Below, piece by piece: positions 12,021 to 22,263 of a DNA stretch of 64,000 bases (positions are counted from its first letter, which is position 1; each line of letters begins with the position of its first letter). Below the pieces are notes generated by a model. That model was given only the letters and a program-made list of their open reading frames with translations, was not told the origin of the DNA and did not search any database. The stretch is taken from the NCBI GenBank assembly GCA_021234155.1, contig JAJEKV010000054.1, positions 2,955,702-3,019,701 on the forward strand, read 5' to 3'. The DNA is from Isoetes taiwanensis (lineage: Eukaryota > Streptophyta > Lycopodiopsida > Isoetales > Isoetaceae). Position numbers and translations under genes: made by a program.

Positions 12021-12545
12021 GTTATTGTTGGCCCATTCACGATGATTCTGTTATTTGCAAACCCAAAGAAAGGGTGTGGCTAAAGGATTTGATCTTCTTT
12101 CTCGCTTGACTCCCTTGCCGCCTATCTATGGGTAATCTTAAAGTGTTATCCTAGATAGTAGTTCTTATTGGTTCAAAGTTATTTAAGCTGGCCTTATATG
12201 TGCAGGAAAGTCATAGGTGAGCTGAAAGCAGCTGGTGCAAAATGGATTCAATTTGATGAACCTGCACTTGTGCTTCACCTTCAAGCGTCTAAATTGCAAG
12301 CCTTTGAGAAGGCTTATGGTTATCTTGCCACTGAACTGAGTGGTGTGAAGCTTTTGGTTGAGACATACTTTGCTGACATTCCTGCTGAAACATACAAGTG
12401 AGTGATTATCTCTGTGTAATTTGCAAATGCGTCTTTAAGCTTTCCAGCGAATTTACCTCAACTCTGGTGCAATTCAGGACGTTGACTGGCTTGCAAAGTG
12501 TGGCTGCTATTGGAGTTGATTTGGTTCGTGGAACAAAGACATCCT
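12021..12545 (+). pseudogene. Methionine synthase (cobalamin-independent, MetE-type) gene fragment
   Basis: Three consecutive exon pieces: 12021-12131 (VIVGPFTMILLFANPKK and KGFDLLSRLTPLPPIY), 12206-12397 ([18 protein letters not shown] and [10 protein letters not shown]) and 12478 to about 12545 (TLTGLQSVAAIGVDLVRGTK). GT-AG junctions and codon phases are preserved across both introns. The full enzyme is about 765 residues and transfers a methyl group from 5-methyltetrahydropteroyl-triglutamate to homocysteine. Only about 120 residues of its N-terminal half remain. One extra G near 12072 shifts the frame, and similarity stops abruptly after RGTKTS, losing the C-terminal zinc-binding catalytic half. 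It lies between two Helitron 3' ends and may be captured DNA. It cannot encode a working enzyme. Confidence 0.82.
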
Positions 12546-15200
12546 TAATTCTTGCTGGCTGCATCCAGATGCTCAAATTCATTGAATTCACTTCCTTTTG
12601 CTTTTCCCTCGCCTTTAAAGCGCTTCTACCTATTTTTCAACAGATGAAAAGGAGAAGAGAATGGGCACCTTGAGCAGAGGATTAATCTCTTGTTGCTTTG
12701 AACCCTTAGGTCATACTTGAGCGAGTACACATTTACGGCTCAGCTACACAAAAGGTTCAGCATGTCCGCCCTAATTTGATGCAAAAGTTCTGATATGACT
12801 GTGATATCAACCATTCGGGGCATAAAGCCGGGTTCGCTGTTCTTTAGGATGAAAAGTTGCTTTGCAAAATGCATCCAGCATTGACCGAGATATAAAGTTT
12901 GAGCTTTACTTTGTAGAGTACCTTGACTATCTAATACCATGCAATTAACCATTATTAAGTAAATCATTAAAATTGTCAAACATTGGGACTCTTAGGGGTT
13001 TAATAGTAAACGCGGTCCTCTTTGGTAAGCTTGATTTATATCTAAGAGATATCCACTTGGTCTATAAACTGAGATAACCTAATAAGATAATCTATGACGC
13101 TATTACCTCTAGATAGGACATTCATTTTGTTTCTTCTATTTTCATTGCCCTAATAATTGTGTCTCAGGTGGGTAGTTGCTTGCTATGTTCATCGGGTCTC
13201 TTACATTCACGAATCCCTTGTAAATCATTCATTGAAAGACGTAACGTGCTGCTGCCAGTAAAACTCTTCATCGTCCATAACTCAGTAGCAAATGTGCACA
13301 TGCGGCACAAAGAGTAGAATCATTGACTTTGTTTCATTCTCAAGTCCATCGGGACCCTTTACCATTGATTCAATGGTCCATATTGAATACTTATCTTGCG
13401 AGACCTAGAACCATGAGTACAATTTGCAATATTTAGGCCCATAAAGTTTATTTATGTTTGCTTTAGTTAGGGCCCGAAGAAATTTTTTTTTAATATAACA
13501 GTCAACACACAACTACCATTAACATTATTGACACAAACCATTGCATTTAACACATTTAAATTAAAATCCCCCTTAAACCCCCTTTGGTTTGGGTGCATAT
13601 TCACACGGGGGGTTACGTAGGGCAGCGAGAGCCCCAAAAATATATTTACAATACATGTATAAAATTAACACCACTAAGTACATTGTCTCAAACCTTATAG
13701 TATTTTGCAAACCCTAATATATAGTATACAAAAACTTGTACATGCATACCCCACAAATGAGGATTGCTATGTACGGTCCAGATCTTGGAATAAAGGGCAA
13801 ATATGCCCATCCGACAGAGAGAGGATTCATGTTTCATGTGTGGCTTCCAGCTCTGAATCACCATACATAGTGCGTGCCTATCAAAGGATCCATCCTCTCC
13901 AGTAAGGATTTTTAGACTGAAAGATATTGGTAGTCATCTTAAATATAGAATGCAAGAAGATGCATGCACATGACTTTATGGTGAATTTGCAGCCAATGCT
14001 TTGGTTATCTCTTTCCTTAGATAGTTTTGTGTCTATTATTTTTCCTTCATGATCATCGATGCTTTTGCCTTTGAAATGCTATTGCCTTTAAAAACGTATA
14101 CTTATTGATGGGGACTTCAACTTTGGTGCACTTTGGTCTGAAATCCACATTAGCCAACCAAATTTCAGGAGTGTTTGTGAGCACCTACATTGGCCACAGA
14201 TTGTTTCCCATTTTGTTATGCTTCTATAGTTTTTAGAGCTACTAATCGTGGCATAAATTAGGTGATTGTGATCCTGAGCAATTGATGTTGTTTAAATTGT
14301 TGGTTGTTAATAGGTCAGAGGCTTTTATGCCTTTAGTCGTGCCTTGAGTTCACATAGCTTTCAAAACATTGATAATGTTTATTCTTTGTGCGCTCAAACT
14401 AATAGTGACTAATGGGCTAGCTGTTTTACTCTTTTGAAGTCGCCAAATTGAAAAGCCAGCTAATAAGGAAAACCCAATAGATATTTACATAAAGTATCAA
14501 GTAGATACTTACATAATGTACTGGATGAGGACTACGGCTGTTACTTAATAGTCTATTGTGTCTGTTACTTAATAAGGAAAACCCAGTAGAATCATTAACA
14601 AGATTAAAACAAAGAGCTGGATTGTTGGATGAGTTTAAACGGTGGATGAGTTTGCATGCTGTTGGTGGTAGATCTGCTGGTTGGCTTGGCCACCACCATT
14701 TTGAGATTTAGGGTTCATAATGTGCTTGGATACAACGCTTTTTCACATTTCTAATTCAATTTGTCATTTTAAGAAGGAAGCTAAGTAGTCTAGGGTGCTC
14801 CATCTCTTGCAAGCAAAATGTTAGGACATGTAATGGCAGATAGTATTGCACTCCTATACTTTTGTGTTTTTTGGAGTTTATAAGTTTTCATATTACTCTT
14901 GAAATGATTTGGTTGTAAGCGTCTTTGCATCTCCTTAGATTGAAAAGGCACATGTTAGTAATTAATCAAAGCATGAGGATCTAAATTTTCCATTTGTTAC
15001 ATAAAACAGTGCTATATTTTGCCGTGAAGAAACCTGCGCATTGTTCCAGAACATGAAATGAATGCGCAAAAGACCAAAGCATTAACTCAATTCCAGTTGA
15101 AAATGGTTCAATCGATGTCTCATCTAAAAGATGAGCATGCGCAAACCAAAAATTTATGGAAGATGCCTCTTGAATCTGGTTGTGATTCGGAACATTGCAC
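12546..15200. other. No recognisable gene
   Basis: AT-rich non-coding sequence. Small features: a C-rich and G-rich patch near 13565-13635, an 18-bp repeat TCTGTTACTTAATA near 14535-14575, and duplicated AATAAGGAAAACCCA(A/G)TAGA near 14463 and 14569. No further methionine synthase exon was found downstream. Confidence 0.4.
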
Positions 15201-15206
15201 TCCTGT

Positions 15207-15331
15207 TGTTGTCCACTATAAAGTAACAACATTATGTTTTATGTTTGATAACAGTTCCATGATCTCTTAGCTGTTGTCCACTATAAAGTAATGAAATTAT
15301 GTGTTGTGTATGATAACAGTTCCATGATCTC
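15207..15331. repeat. ~63-bp tandem duplication
   Basis: GTTGTCCACTATAAAGTAA through TAACAGTTCCATGATCTC occurs at about 15207-15268 and 15273-15331, with a few differences between copies. Confidence 0.85.
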
Positions 15332-16130
15332 AGTTATGAGAACATAACATGGGATATAGCTATATGATACAATAACATCATGTGCATTCGAAGTTCAGAA
15401 CTTAGGAGAACTTAGGTTAGGGTGACTAGGATATGATTTATCATTGTGATGAGAACTTCATTTTACAAAATTTTATTTAAATAATACAGTTGAGCAAACT
15501 TCGAAGCAATCCCCTTGGACATCTAAGTAGTAGCAAATATGAATCTCACATTGACCACCATCAAATGCAGTTTTTAATTGGCTTTGCTTTGTACTTCGAA
15601 TTGGAACAAATCTCTGCTATGTTGGATGGATTTTAAAGGTTTGAAAGTTCCATGTACTTAAATAGTAATGGTAACGCCGAGAATCATGCCTACATGATCC
15701 ATTGTTTCAATAATGCATGTACTTCAAGCATAAGTGTTCAAGTATAAAGCATAGCTCCAACTTGACTAACTACACAAACTCTAAACCATTAAGAAAGCAT
15801 GGAAATAAAAGTGGCTTAGATGTCTAGAAGTTGTAGCAATAATCTCACCTTAGTGAAGACTGACTTCGTTGTTGTAGTCTTTGCTACTGATGTGTGCTAT
15901 GAGGGATGTAAATGATAAGTGGTGGGATGTAAATTGTTGCATGGTTAAACTTGGCTACAAATATATATACAAAGTGCCTACATTATATTTGTTGGATGTG
16001 ATTTCCCTCCTTTGACTACACATTGGATATGTGATCTTCCATGAAATCTTCAACCATCAGAAACCTAACTCAGTAACCTAAATTCCATGCTTTCGATTAC
16101 TCAGCTCCACCCCTTCACATGTCTTTGAAT
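15332..16130. other. No recognisable gene
   Basis: AT-rich sequence leading into the plus-strand Helitron terminus. No coding exon recognised. Confidence 0.4.
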
Positions 16131-16132
16131 AA

Positions 16133-16162
16133 TGCCCGGCATCGTCGGGCACATGTTTCTAG
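16133..16162 (+). mobile_element. Helitron 3' terminus, plus-strand orientation
   Basis: Hairpin TGCCCGGC, loop ATC, GTCGGGCA (8 bp with one G-T wobble), then CATGTTT and CTAG at 16159-16162, followed by T. It is the same family as the minus-strand end at 6843-6873: hairpin, loop, spacer length and terminus all agree. The element should extend to lower coordinates and could include the methionine synthase fragment, but its 5' end was not found. Confidence 0.72.
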
Positions 16163-16512
16163 TAGATTCTTAACAATCAACTTTATATATATATAAACCC
16201 ACGTTTCTACCTTTCCCTAATTTTGCCTATAAAACCCCATTCTATTTTTGCCCCATTCTTGCCCTCCTTTCCATCTTGACCATTATAATACTATATGGGA
16301 CCTTTAAGAGCTGCTATGGACGCCAACAGATATGGATTTTGTTGGTAGTTTGCTAATTGAGTGTCCTTAGTGTTATGCTTGAACTGATGTCATCTCGAGT
16401 TTTGAAGTATGCTCTTATTTCATGAATTTTCTCATTGCATATAGTGAAAAAAATTAATACTCATAGATAGTTCCCTGGCCCAGATAGTAGTTGATGCATT
16501 TATGGAAGGAGT

Positions 16513-16568
16513 AATTTTTGCCAGGTGGAAATTTTTGCCAGGAGAAAAATTTCCACCTGGCAAAAATT
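16513..16568. repeat. Perfect 24-bp hairpin at the 5' end of element B
   Basis: The left arm 16513-16536 is the exact reverse complement of 16545-16568, with an 8-nt loop (GCCAGGAG). The arm itself repeats a TTTTTGCCAGG motif. Perfect arms in otherwise decayed DNA suggest either recent insertion or a functional end structure. Confidence 0.9.
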
Positions 16569-16573
16569 CTTCG

Positions 16574-16599
16574 ACGAAATTTTAGTCATCCTTGAAATT
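16574..16599 (+). repeat. Element B 5' inverted repeat (26 bp)
   Basis: Starts ACGAAATTTTAGTCATCC. The 3' partner at 19839-19863 is identical apart from lacking one T after GTCA. Confidence 0.85.
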
Positions 16600-17081
16600 T
16601 TTTCTTCCTTTTGCTCTCGAGGATCTTTGGCGCCAGAGGTTATGCTGTCGGATTCGTGCTACTTTTCTGTAGAATAGACTCCAGGGTGTTCGATCTTCCT
16701 CCTAATAGGTGAGCGCCTGCGATCATACGATGTTTTGGAGTTCTTGAAGACTTCTTGAAAAGTCTTAGGTTTTTTGGAGCACTTTTGTGGCCTTGGAGCG
16801 TCTGGAACCAAGTCTTGACATCTTTTGCGAGTTTGGAGCAATATTCTTACTCTTATTCAAGGTTTTTCATCATCTTTTCTTTTTGTTTATTTTGTGCTAA
16901 CTAAGGGTCTGTTTTTTGCAGATTTACTTGTTAATAAAGGAAGGATTTACATTGAAGTGTTTTGAGGTTCTTTCTTTCTGCATACAAGGATAGTTGAAAG
17001 ATATGGCTTCAAAGAGGTCTTTTTTAGTTATTTTGTGCTTTTTAGTACGGACGTCTCTATGAATAGTCTGGAGCCATCTTT

Positions 17082-19549
17082 TTGTTTAAATATGGTAGTG
17101 CTCCTGCTGTTGGAATCGAGTTAGGGAATAGTGTGCATGCAGATGATACAATAACTGATGTAGTGCAGAACCATGGTGGAAATGTAGTGGCTGGTGGAGC
17201 AGATGTAGTAGATGACAGTATTTGGCATAACATTGATAGTCTCTTAAATCAATTTCAAGGTCAAGAACTTGATAATTTCATGGCAGAGATCCAGAATACT
17301 GAGTGGTTTCATCAAGATCAGCTCTGTGACGATGAGCAGGTGGAGAGGGATGATTTTTTGCATTAGATCCTGTTCTTGTGAAGGAAGCGGAAGGAGGAGG
17401 CAGGGATGCTTCGAAGAGTTTAACTAATTGGGCTAGGAAGCGCTTCGATAGTTGGAGGACAGCATTTAAACTTGATTGCACCATTCCTATAGAAGAGATA
17501 CCTATGCTGCAGCTTGCTGACATGTTAATGAAGTTTATGTTGCAAGTGAAAAGAAGAACAAAGAAGTGTATCTGTTTGGAAGGTAAGCATTGCTACTGTT
17601 TAATATATTTTTTGAGTTTGATTATTTTCAATTTGATGGTTCTAAATAGTGTTTAATTGTTTTTTATTTAATAATGTTTAATTGTCTGTATTTCTGCAGC
17701 CTTAATATTATATAGGACATTTCGTAGAAAATTGAGGAAAAAACAGGAGGTTAGGATTTGTGCAACGGGTATTGAGGAGAGGCCATTTAACATCTTGAAG
17801 TCCGATGTTTTTAAAAAGAGTACCTACGCATTTGTAGTAGCTGTTAGAAGATCAAGGTTGCTTGGAATGAAAGAAAAGAAGAAGAAGGCACCTGTCATAT
17901 CGTTTAATGTTGAAAATGATCTTTCTGACGTTGATCATCAGGTTTATCATTCTAGGGGCGTTCAAAAGCAGTTGTGCTTTTATATTTGTAGTAGATTTGG
18001 TATTAGGGCAGCTAAGGAACTTTGGAATCTAAAAGTTTTTCAGTTTTCTCTTCAAAGTAGTGAGAGCGGTGAGTTTGTTTAAGTATGAGGAAGCGTGTAG
18101 CAAGAATTACAACCCTTATGCTACACGTTTCGAGGATCGCCATTTTCGAGATCCAGTTTGGAGTTATGAGCCTGATTTCGTGTTCACTTTCAAACAATAT
18201 GCGAGGCATTTACCTTCACGACAGTTTGGAAAGGACGACAAGACTGACGGCGCACTATTTCTTACTGCAATTGAGAGTTGATGCTCAAATGTGAGTTGTT
18301 GATTTAATTATATATTTGATTCTTTGTTTGATTTTTGTTTTAACATTGCAAAATGTTATTTCAGGTTTGGTTCCATAAACAGCGAGTTGGAAAGAATCAG
18401 ATAGCGAAGTGGTTGAAAGTCATGGGAGAAACTGTGAATGCCGAAATATGTAATAAATCGGGTCGAGTTACGTTGGTGACGAGATTGGCATTGGCTGGTG
18501 TTCCAGCTGAAGTCGGCATGCAAGTGACTGGCCATAACACGTATGATGGCTATCAGAAGTATGTTTTGAGGTTTTTTTTTAATTTATGTTTTGTTCTTAA
18601 GTTGTTTTTCTTGAGCTACTTGCTTATTTTAAATTATTGTTTACAGGTATGACAGGAGCAAAGAGGTACAAGTGGACGCTGCTATGGACATTCTTTCAAG
18701 ACCAGTTGATAAGGATGGCAAGCTTCGCGTCTATAGTGACGTGCTTGGTCAGCAGATGAGCGATAAGAGGAAAGTTTTATTTGGTGTACAAGATCGGTCT
18801 TCAAATTGTCTTGCTCCTCCTGATTCGATAATTTATCTTGTCTCATTTTAACTTTAATATTAGGGCCAAAGTTTGTACATTGATAGGATTTACATGGATT
18901 AGGATTAATGTTCAATTAAAATATTTAATGTTTTACAGGTTTGTGTGCCATCTTCAAGTGGCATTGTTATGAACCGGCCCGGGTAAAGGTTGTAGAACGA
19001 TGAGGTAATGATAAGGTTTTGACTTTTCTTTTGTTCTTTAACTGCTCCTACTTACATTTTTATTTATAGGTTGGATCGGCACATATTACATGTGGGAGTA
19101 AACGGAAAAATCCAATGGCTGATAGTGTTCCTGATCAAGTGGTAAGTAGAGTTCTTGAGATCTATTTGATTTCAATAACCTAGTATTTGTTTCTTGTTTT
19201 AATTTCGTTACAATTTCTGTTTTAGGTGCTTTCTTTGTCATAAACACATTCAATGCCTGCAGTTATATCAGGAGACATTTCAGCTGAAAAGGAGAATATG
19301 CAATTGAGTGAAGATTATTTGGATTTTGTTGATGACGATCTTGTCAACGAGCTGATGAGGTCTGATGCGATCGCAAGGAAGGCTTTGCAAGGTGGAAACT
19401 TCAATGTGACGAAGGGGAACAATGTTACGAATACAGGTGGCCAAAATTTTCTTGGTGCTAGTTTCTCTGGTTGCCTCTTTGTTACATGCAAAACTCCTGG
19501 AATAGATGTACTCAAGAACTTGCACAAAGACATGAAACCTCGTTTATGA
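17082..19549 (+). pseudogene. Tyrosine recombinase (DUF3504/Crypton-like), copy B, nearly intact
   Basis: Exons: about 17082-17582, 17700-18291, 18365-18558, 18647 onward, then small 3' exons to about 19549. All junctions tested are GT-AG. Order: acidic N-terminus, WARKRFDSW (about 17430), LYRTFRRKLRKKQEVR, and FVVAVRRSRLLG. The catalytic core has Arg in GIRAAKELWNL (about 18000), Arg in NKSGRVTLV (about 18454), His in TGHN and Tyr in YQKYDR across the 18559-18646 intron. The C-terminus has VTNTGGQNFLGA (about 19425). The position before the second Arg is Lys (KSGR), where many family members have His. Damage: a one-base loss near 17355, one extra T near 18080, and an in-frame TGA near 18279. 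The N-terminal start is uncertain because no good in-frame ATG was found. Crypton-type recombinases act on DNA in the nucleus. Introns rule out a bacterial contaminant. Confidence 0.76.
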
Positions 19550-19559
19550 CTTGTTTTGA

Positions 19560-19760
19560 AGCTATTGTTTTGAACCTACTGTGATTTTCTTACTACTGTG
19601 ATTTTGAATCTACTGTGATTTTGAAGCTATTGTGATTTTGAAACTAGTGTGATTGTTTTGTTATGACTGATGAATTCTGTAATTGGTTAATGAATTCTGT
19701 AAGTGGATAAATTGGTCTTAATGAATTCTGTAAGTGTAAATTGGTCTTACTTGAAGAAAG
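19560..19760. repeat. Short tandem repeats in the 3' UTR of element B
   Basis: About five copies of (C/A)TACTGTGATTTTGAA-like 17-mers (19575-19650), then three copies of TTAATGAATTCTGTAA(G/T)TG (19663-19740). They lie between the stop codon and the 3' inverted repeat. Confidence 0.8.
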
Positions 19761-19838
19761 TGGAAGTTCTGATAAAGTTGAATCACCTTGGAATCACTTT
19801 GAAATTTCGGTTTGAAAAATCAAGGTGATTTTGCCTAT

Positions 19839-19874
19839 AATTTCAAGGTGACTAAAATTTCGTAATACGCTCCT
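19839..19874 (-). repeat. Element B 3' inverted repeat and outer end
   Basis: 25 bp (19839-19863), reverse complement of the 5' repeat minus one T. The outer ten bases end in GCTCC, the complement of the GGAG start on the left. Confidence 0.82.
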
Positions 19875-20871
19875 AGTCTAGAGGCGATTGAGCCTATTAG
19901 GCTCGGCTCCCAAGTCAAGCCCACACGTGGACTTACCACAAGTTCCCTAAGCCCCCCCTCCAATGTTAGCAATTGTCCTTCCATTCACAATGCTTAGGAG
20001 GGGCTGATGAAATTGGATCTTTAGCCTATTGCATCAATAGCTCTCGTCTGTAAAGAAGACCTTGCGACTCATATCATTGCGTTTTCTCTATTGTTGGTAA
20101 TTGTCCGGCTTAGGCACACATCCTCCTCTTCCACATGGCTCAACCATCTATATGACATATGTGGATTGTCCACATGCAGGGGCTCGGATGTGTTTCAATA
20201 CCAGCAACCAGGATATTTTAACCATGGCCAAATGGCAAGTGGAGTTTCTTTATGCTCATCCAGCACAAGATGCTTTGAGCCTCTATCTACAATTGTTGAT
20301 ATTCTGCCAATATTTTTCTGCCTGCTATTTTCTATGTTCCCACTGGAGATGCCTTTTGCCAAATATGCATGGCCAAACTTTTCGGCTCGAAATGCTCGAT
20401 ATTTGGAAGAGGAAGACTATAAAGTCTTTGATATGAAATCTATATCATCCTGTTTAACAATCTTGACAACTAAATTTTTTATCTTGGCCAGATAGTGAAG
20501 TGAGAAATCTGTGACAGCATCTCTCAGGATGCTTTTCTGAACCAGAAGAAGATTTCATCCTGTCAAATTGACTTTCTTGATCACCACCAAAATATAGTTT
20601 CTCTCTTCTTCCAGTATCAGTATCGTACATTCTGCTTGATGTGGTGAAATCTGAAACTAAGCATTTTCTAACCTTGTTGGCACTGCAAGCGGTGCTAAAA
20701 GGGATGAATATTCATTAACAACTCAAAGAGGTGCTGGCCCTTTGATAAGTGAACCACGATCAGAATAAAGGTGCCTTTTACAATGATATCTCACATCAAT
20801 CGCTGCAAATACTCCAACATAAATAGAATTAACACATAACAGACGCCATGTGCAATGCTCAGATTGAAAGG
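19875..20871. other. Region between element B and NAA50; no gene recognised
   Basis: Open stretches at plus 20091-20495 and 20101-20436 overlap in two frames and match nothing I know. The part nearest 20871 is probably the NAA50 3' UTR. Confidence 0.4.
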
Positions 20872-22048
20872 TTAACGACCATTTTTTGCTTTAGCTGGTC
20901 CTTCAAGCTTTTTTGACAGGACATAACAATCAGGAGGCTCAATTCTGTTGTAATAATTATATATGGTATCAACAATTTCAAAACCAAACTTCTTATAAAA
21001 CTCTATAGCCTCTTCATTGTTAGTCTGAACATGTAAGTAAATTTCAATGACCTTCGATTCCTGCTGGCATAGTTCCAATACATGTTTCAGAAGCTTTGAA
21101 CCTGTCATTTGACAATTGCTCCTTAGTACAAGCAGTAAAACAAAATCAGGATTATACAAGCCTATTGTGCAGAACCTAAAATTGGACACACCTATTCCAA
21201 GCCTTCGATAGGGTGCAAGCACACCCAAAGTCATGATATACAGGCGAATATCTCCCCCTTCCTTCTTTTCGATTCTGGATACGATATTACCAACACAAAT
21301 GCCACCATAATATGCTGAAAATTTTACATTCTTTTCAGGTAAAGTATTGATAACATAATACCAGAAAATCCCCTGCCCCCCTCAGTCAAATTCTTTTTTT
21401 ATTAGCCAAGACGTGCATCTAATTCTTCAAATATCAATTTAGATGTACCTATGTATTTCTGACTCCTCGAGCTTCACGTTTTTCCAAGATCAAGTGCTAA
21501 AAGGCATTGGCATACATCCAATCCTAAAACCAATGCCAAAATTATAACATGATTTTGGTCTGTTTGGGGCAGATGAGAGAACTATCAATTTGGTCAGGGT
21601 GCACGATACATTTTTCTAAGCTGGTTGTCAACAGCTGCAGCCTCAACATCTCTCATCCTTTAAATATTTCTACTCTTTAAAACGACTCCTTTGCAGTTAG
21701 GGTAATTAATTTATGATACAGGAGAATGCAGCTAATATGCCCCAACACTTTCATCCTTGGTAAAAATCATTCATGCATGCGACGCTATTCAAAATTCTTG
21801 TATCTGTCGTTGTAAACATTCATAAGTTCCTTTTACCTAGGATCATATCTTTTATGCCGAGGGAAAAAATTAAAGAAAAGAATTGGCTTACCGAGTTTAG
21901 TATAATCGCCAGAAGCAACTGCATCCTTGTAATAATCGTCTTGGTACTTAACAGGAAATAAAACAGAATTGAGTTTTCGAAGCATCATCATCACATTCTT
22001 GTCCCTTACATTATCGAAGGAAACCGGGACTTCGTGGACTGGCCCCAT
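20872..22048 (-). CDS. NAA50: N-alpha-acetyltransferase 50 (GNAT family)
   Basis: Three exons: 22048-21892, 21314-21192 and 21101-20872, giving 169 residues with no interruption. Intron borders are GT-AG. The small second intron (21191-21102) is open in frame, so an unspliced reading adds about 30 spurious residues. Exon 1 has LNSVLFPVKYQDDYYKD, the substrate-side motif. Exon 2 has YIMTLGVLAPYRRLGIG, the acetyl-CoA-binding GNAT motif A (R/Q-x-x-G-x-G/A type). Exon 3 has IYLHVQTNNEEAIEFYKKFGF, quoted here only as its core HVQTNNEEAI, and the family ending NYYNRIEPPDCYVL. The enzyme acetylates N-termini beginning with Met and associates with the ribosome-bound NatA complex. In Arabidopsis it is known to affect growth and stress responses. 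Start is the first ATG in frame with the domain. Confidence 0.93.
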
Positions 22049-22147
22049 TCTTCGAGCAATAGAGATTAGGGCCTGTTTCCTCTCATTGCCTAATGTGGTC
22101 AGCCTAATCCTACGGTGTATTTGGCAATGTTTTCATATGGTCTATTT

Positions 22148-22263
22148 TTGGGTTGCCCCTAGGGGGCAAACCCTCGCTTACGTTATCCTAGATATATGCT
22201 GGAATATACCTAGGATATGTTGGTGACTGCTTCAAACCCGTTGTTCCCTGTAAACTGGCGGTC
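22148..22263 (+). repeat. CCTAGG-palindrome dispersed repeat, copy 1
   Basis: Begins GGGTTGCCCCTAGGGGGC, contains TATATGCTGGAATATACCTAGGATATG and ends near CCTGTAAACTGGCGGTC. Homologous copies lie at 35207-35333 (same strand) and 45200-45330 (opposite strand). The GCCCCTAGGGGGC and ATATACCTAGG/CCTAGGTATAT pairs can fold into hairpins. Probably a MITE end or a whole small element; no coding capacity. Confidence 0.75.

Larger units (their letters stand above)
16511..19874 (+). mobile_element. Element B: tyrosine-recombinase DNA element with inverted repeats and terminal hairpin
   Basis: About 3.36 kb. The left edge reads GGAGTAATTTTTGCC and forms a perfect 24-bp stem (16513-16536 with 16545-16568). 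Just inside is an inverted repeat at 16574-16599, matched by the reverse complement of 19839-19863 (ACGAAATTTTAGTCA, then CCTTGAAATT). The right edge is TACGCTCC, giving GGAG at both outer ends. The interior encodes one recombinase gene in the same direction. The layout copies that of the element at 3793-6742, although the repeat sequences differ, so the two belong to separate subfamilies. No target duplication is evident. It starts only about 350 bp after the plus-strand Helitron end. Confidence 0.75.

Noticed and set aside
17082-19549. Bacterial or phage integrase from contamination
   Set aside because: Spliceosomal introns with correct phases, a Crypton-type signature, and a homologous second copy in the same plant window.
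20091-20495. 134-codon open frame beside NAA50
   Set aside because: A second frame over the same bases is open for almost as long, and neither has a recognisable family.
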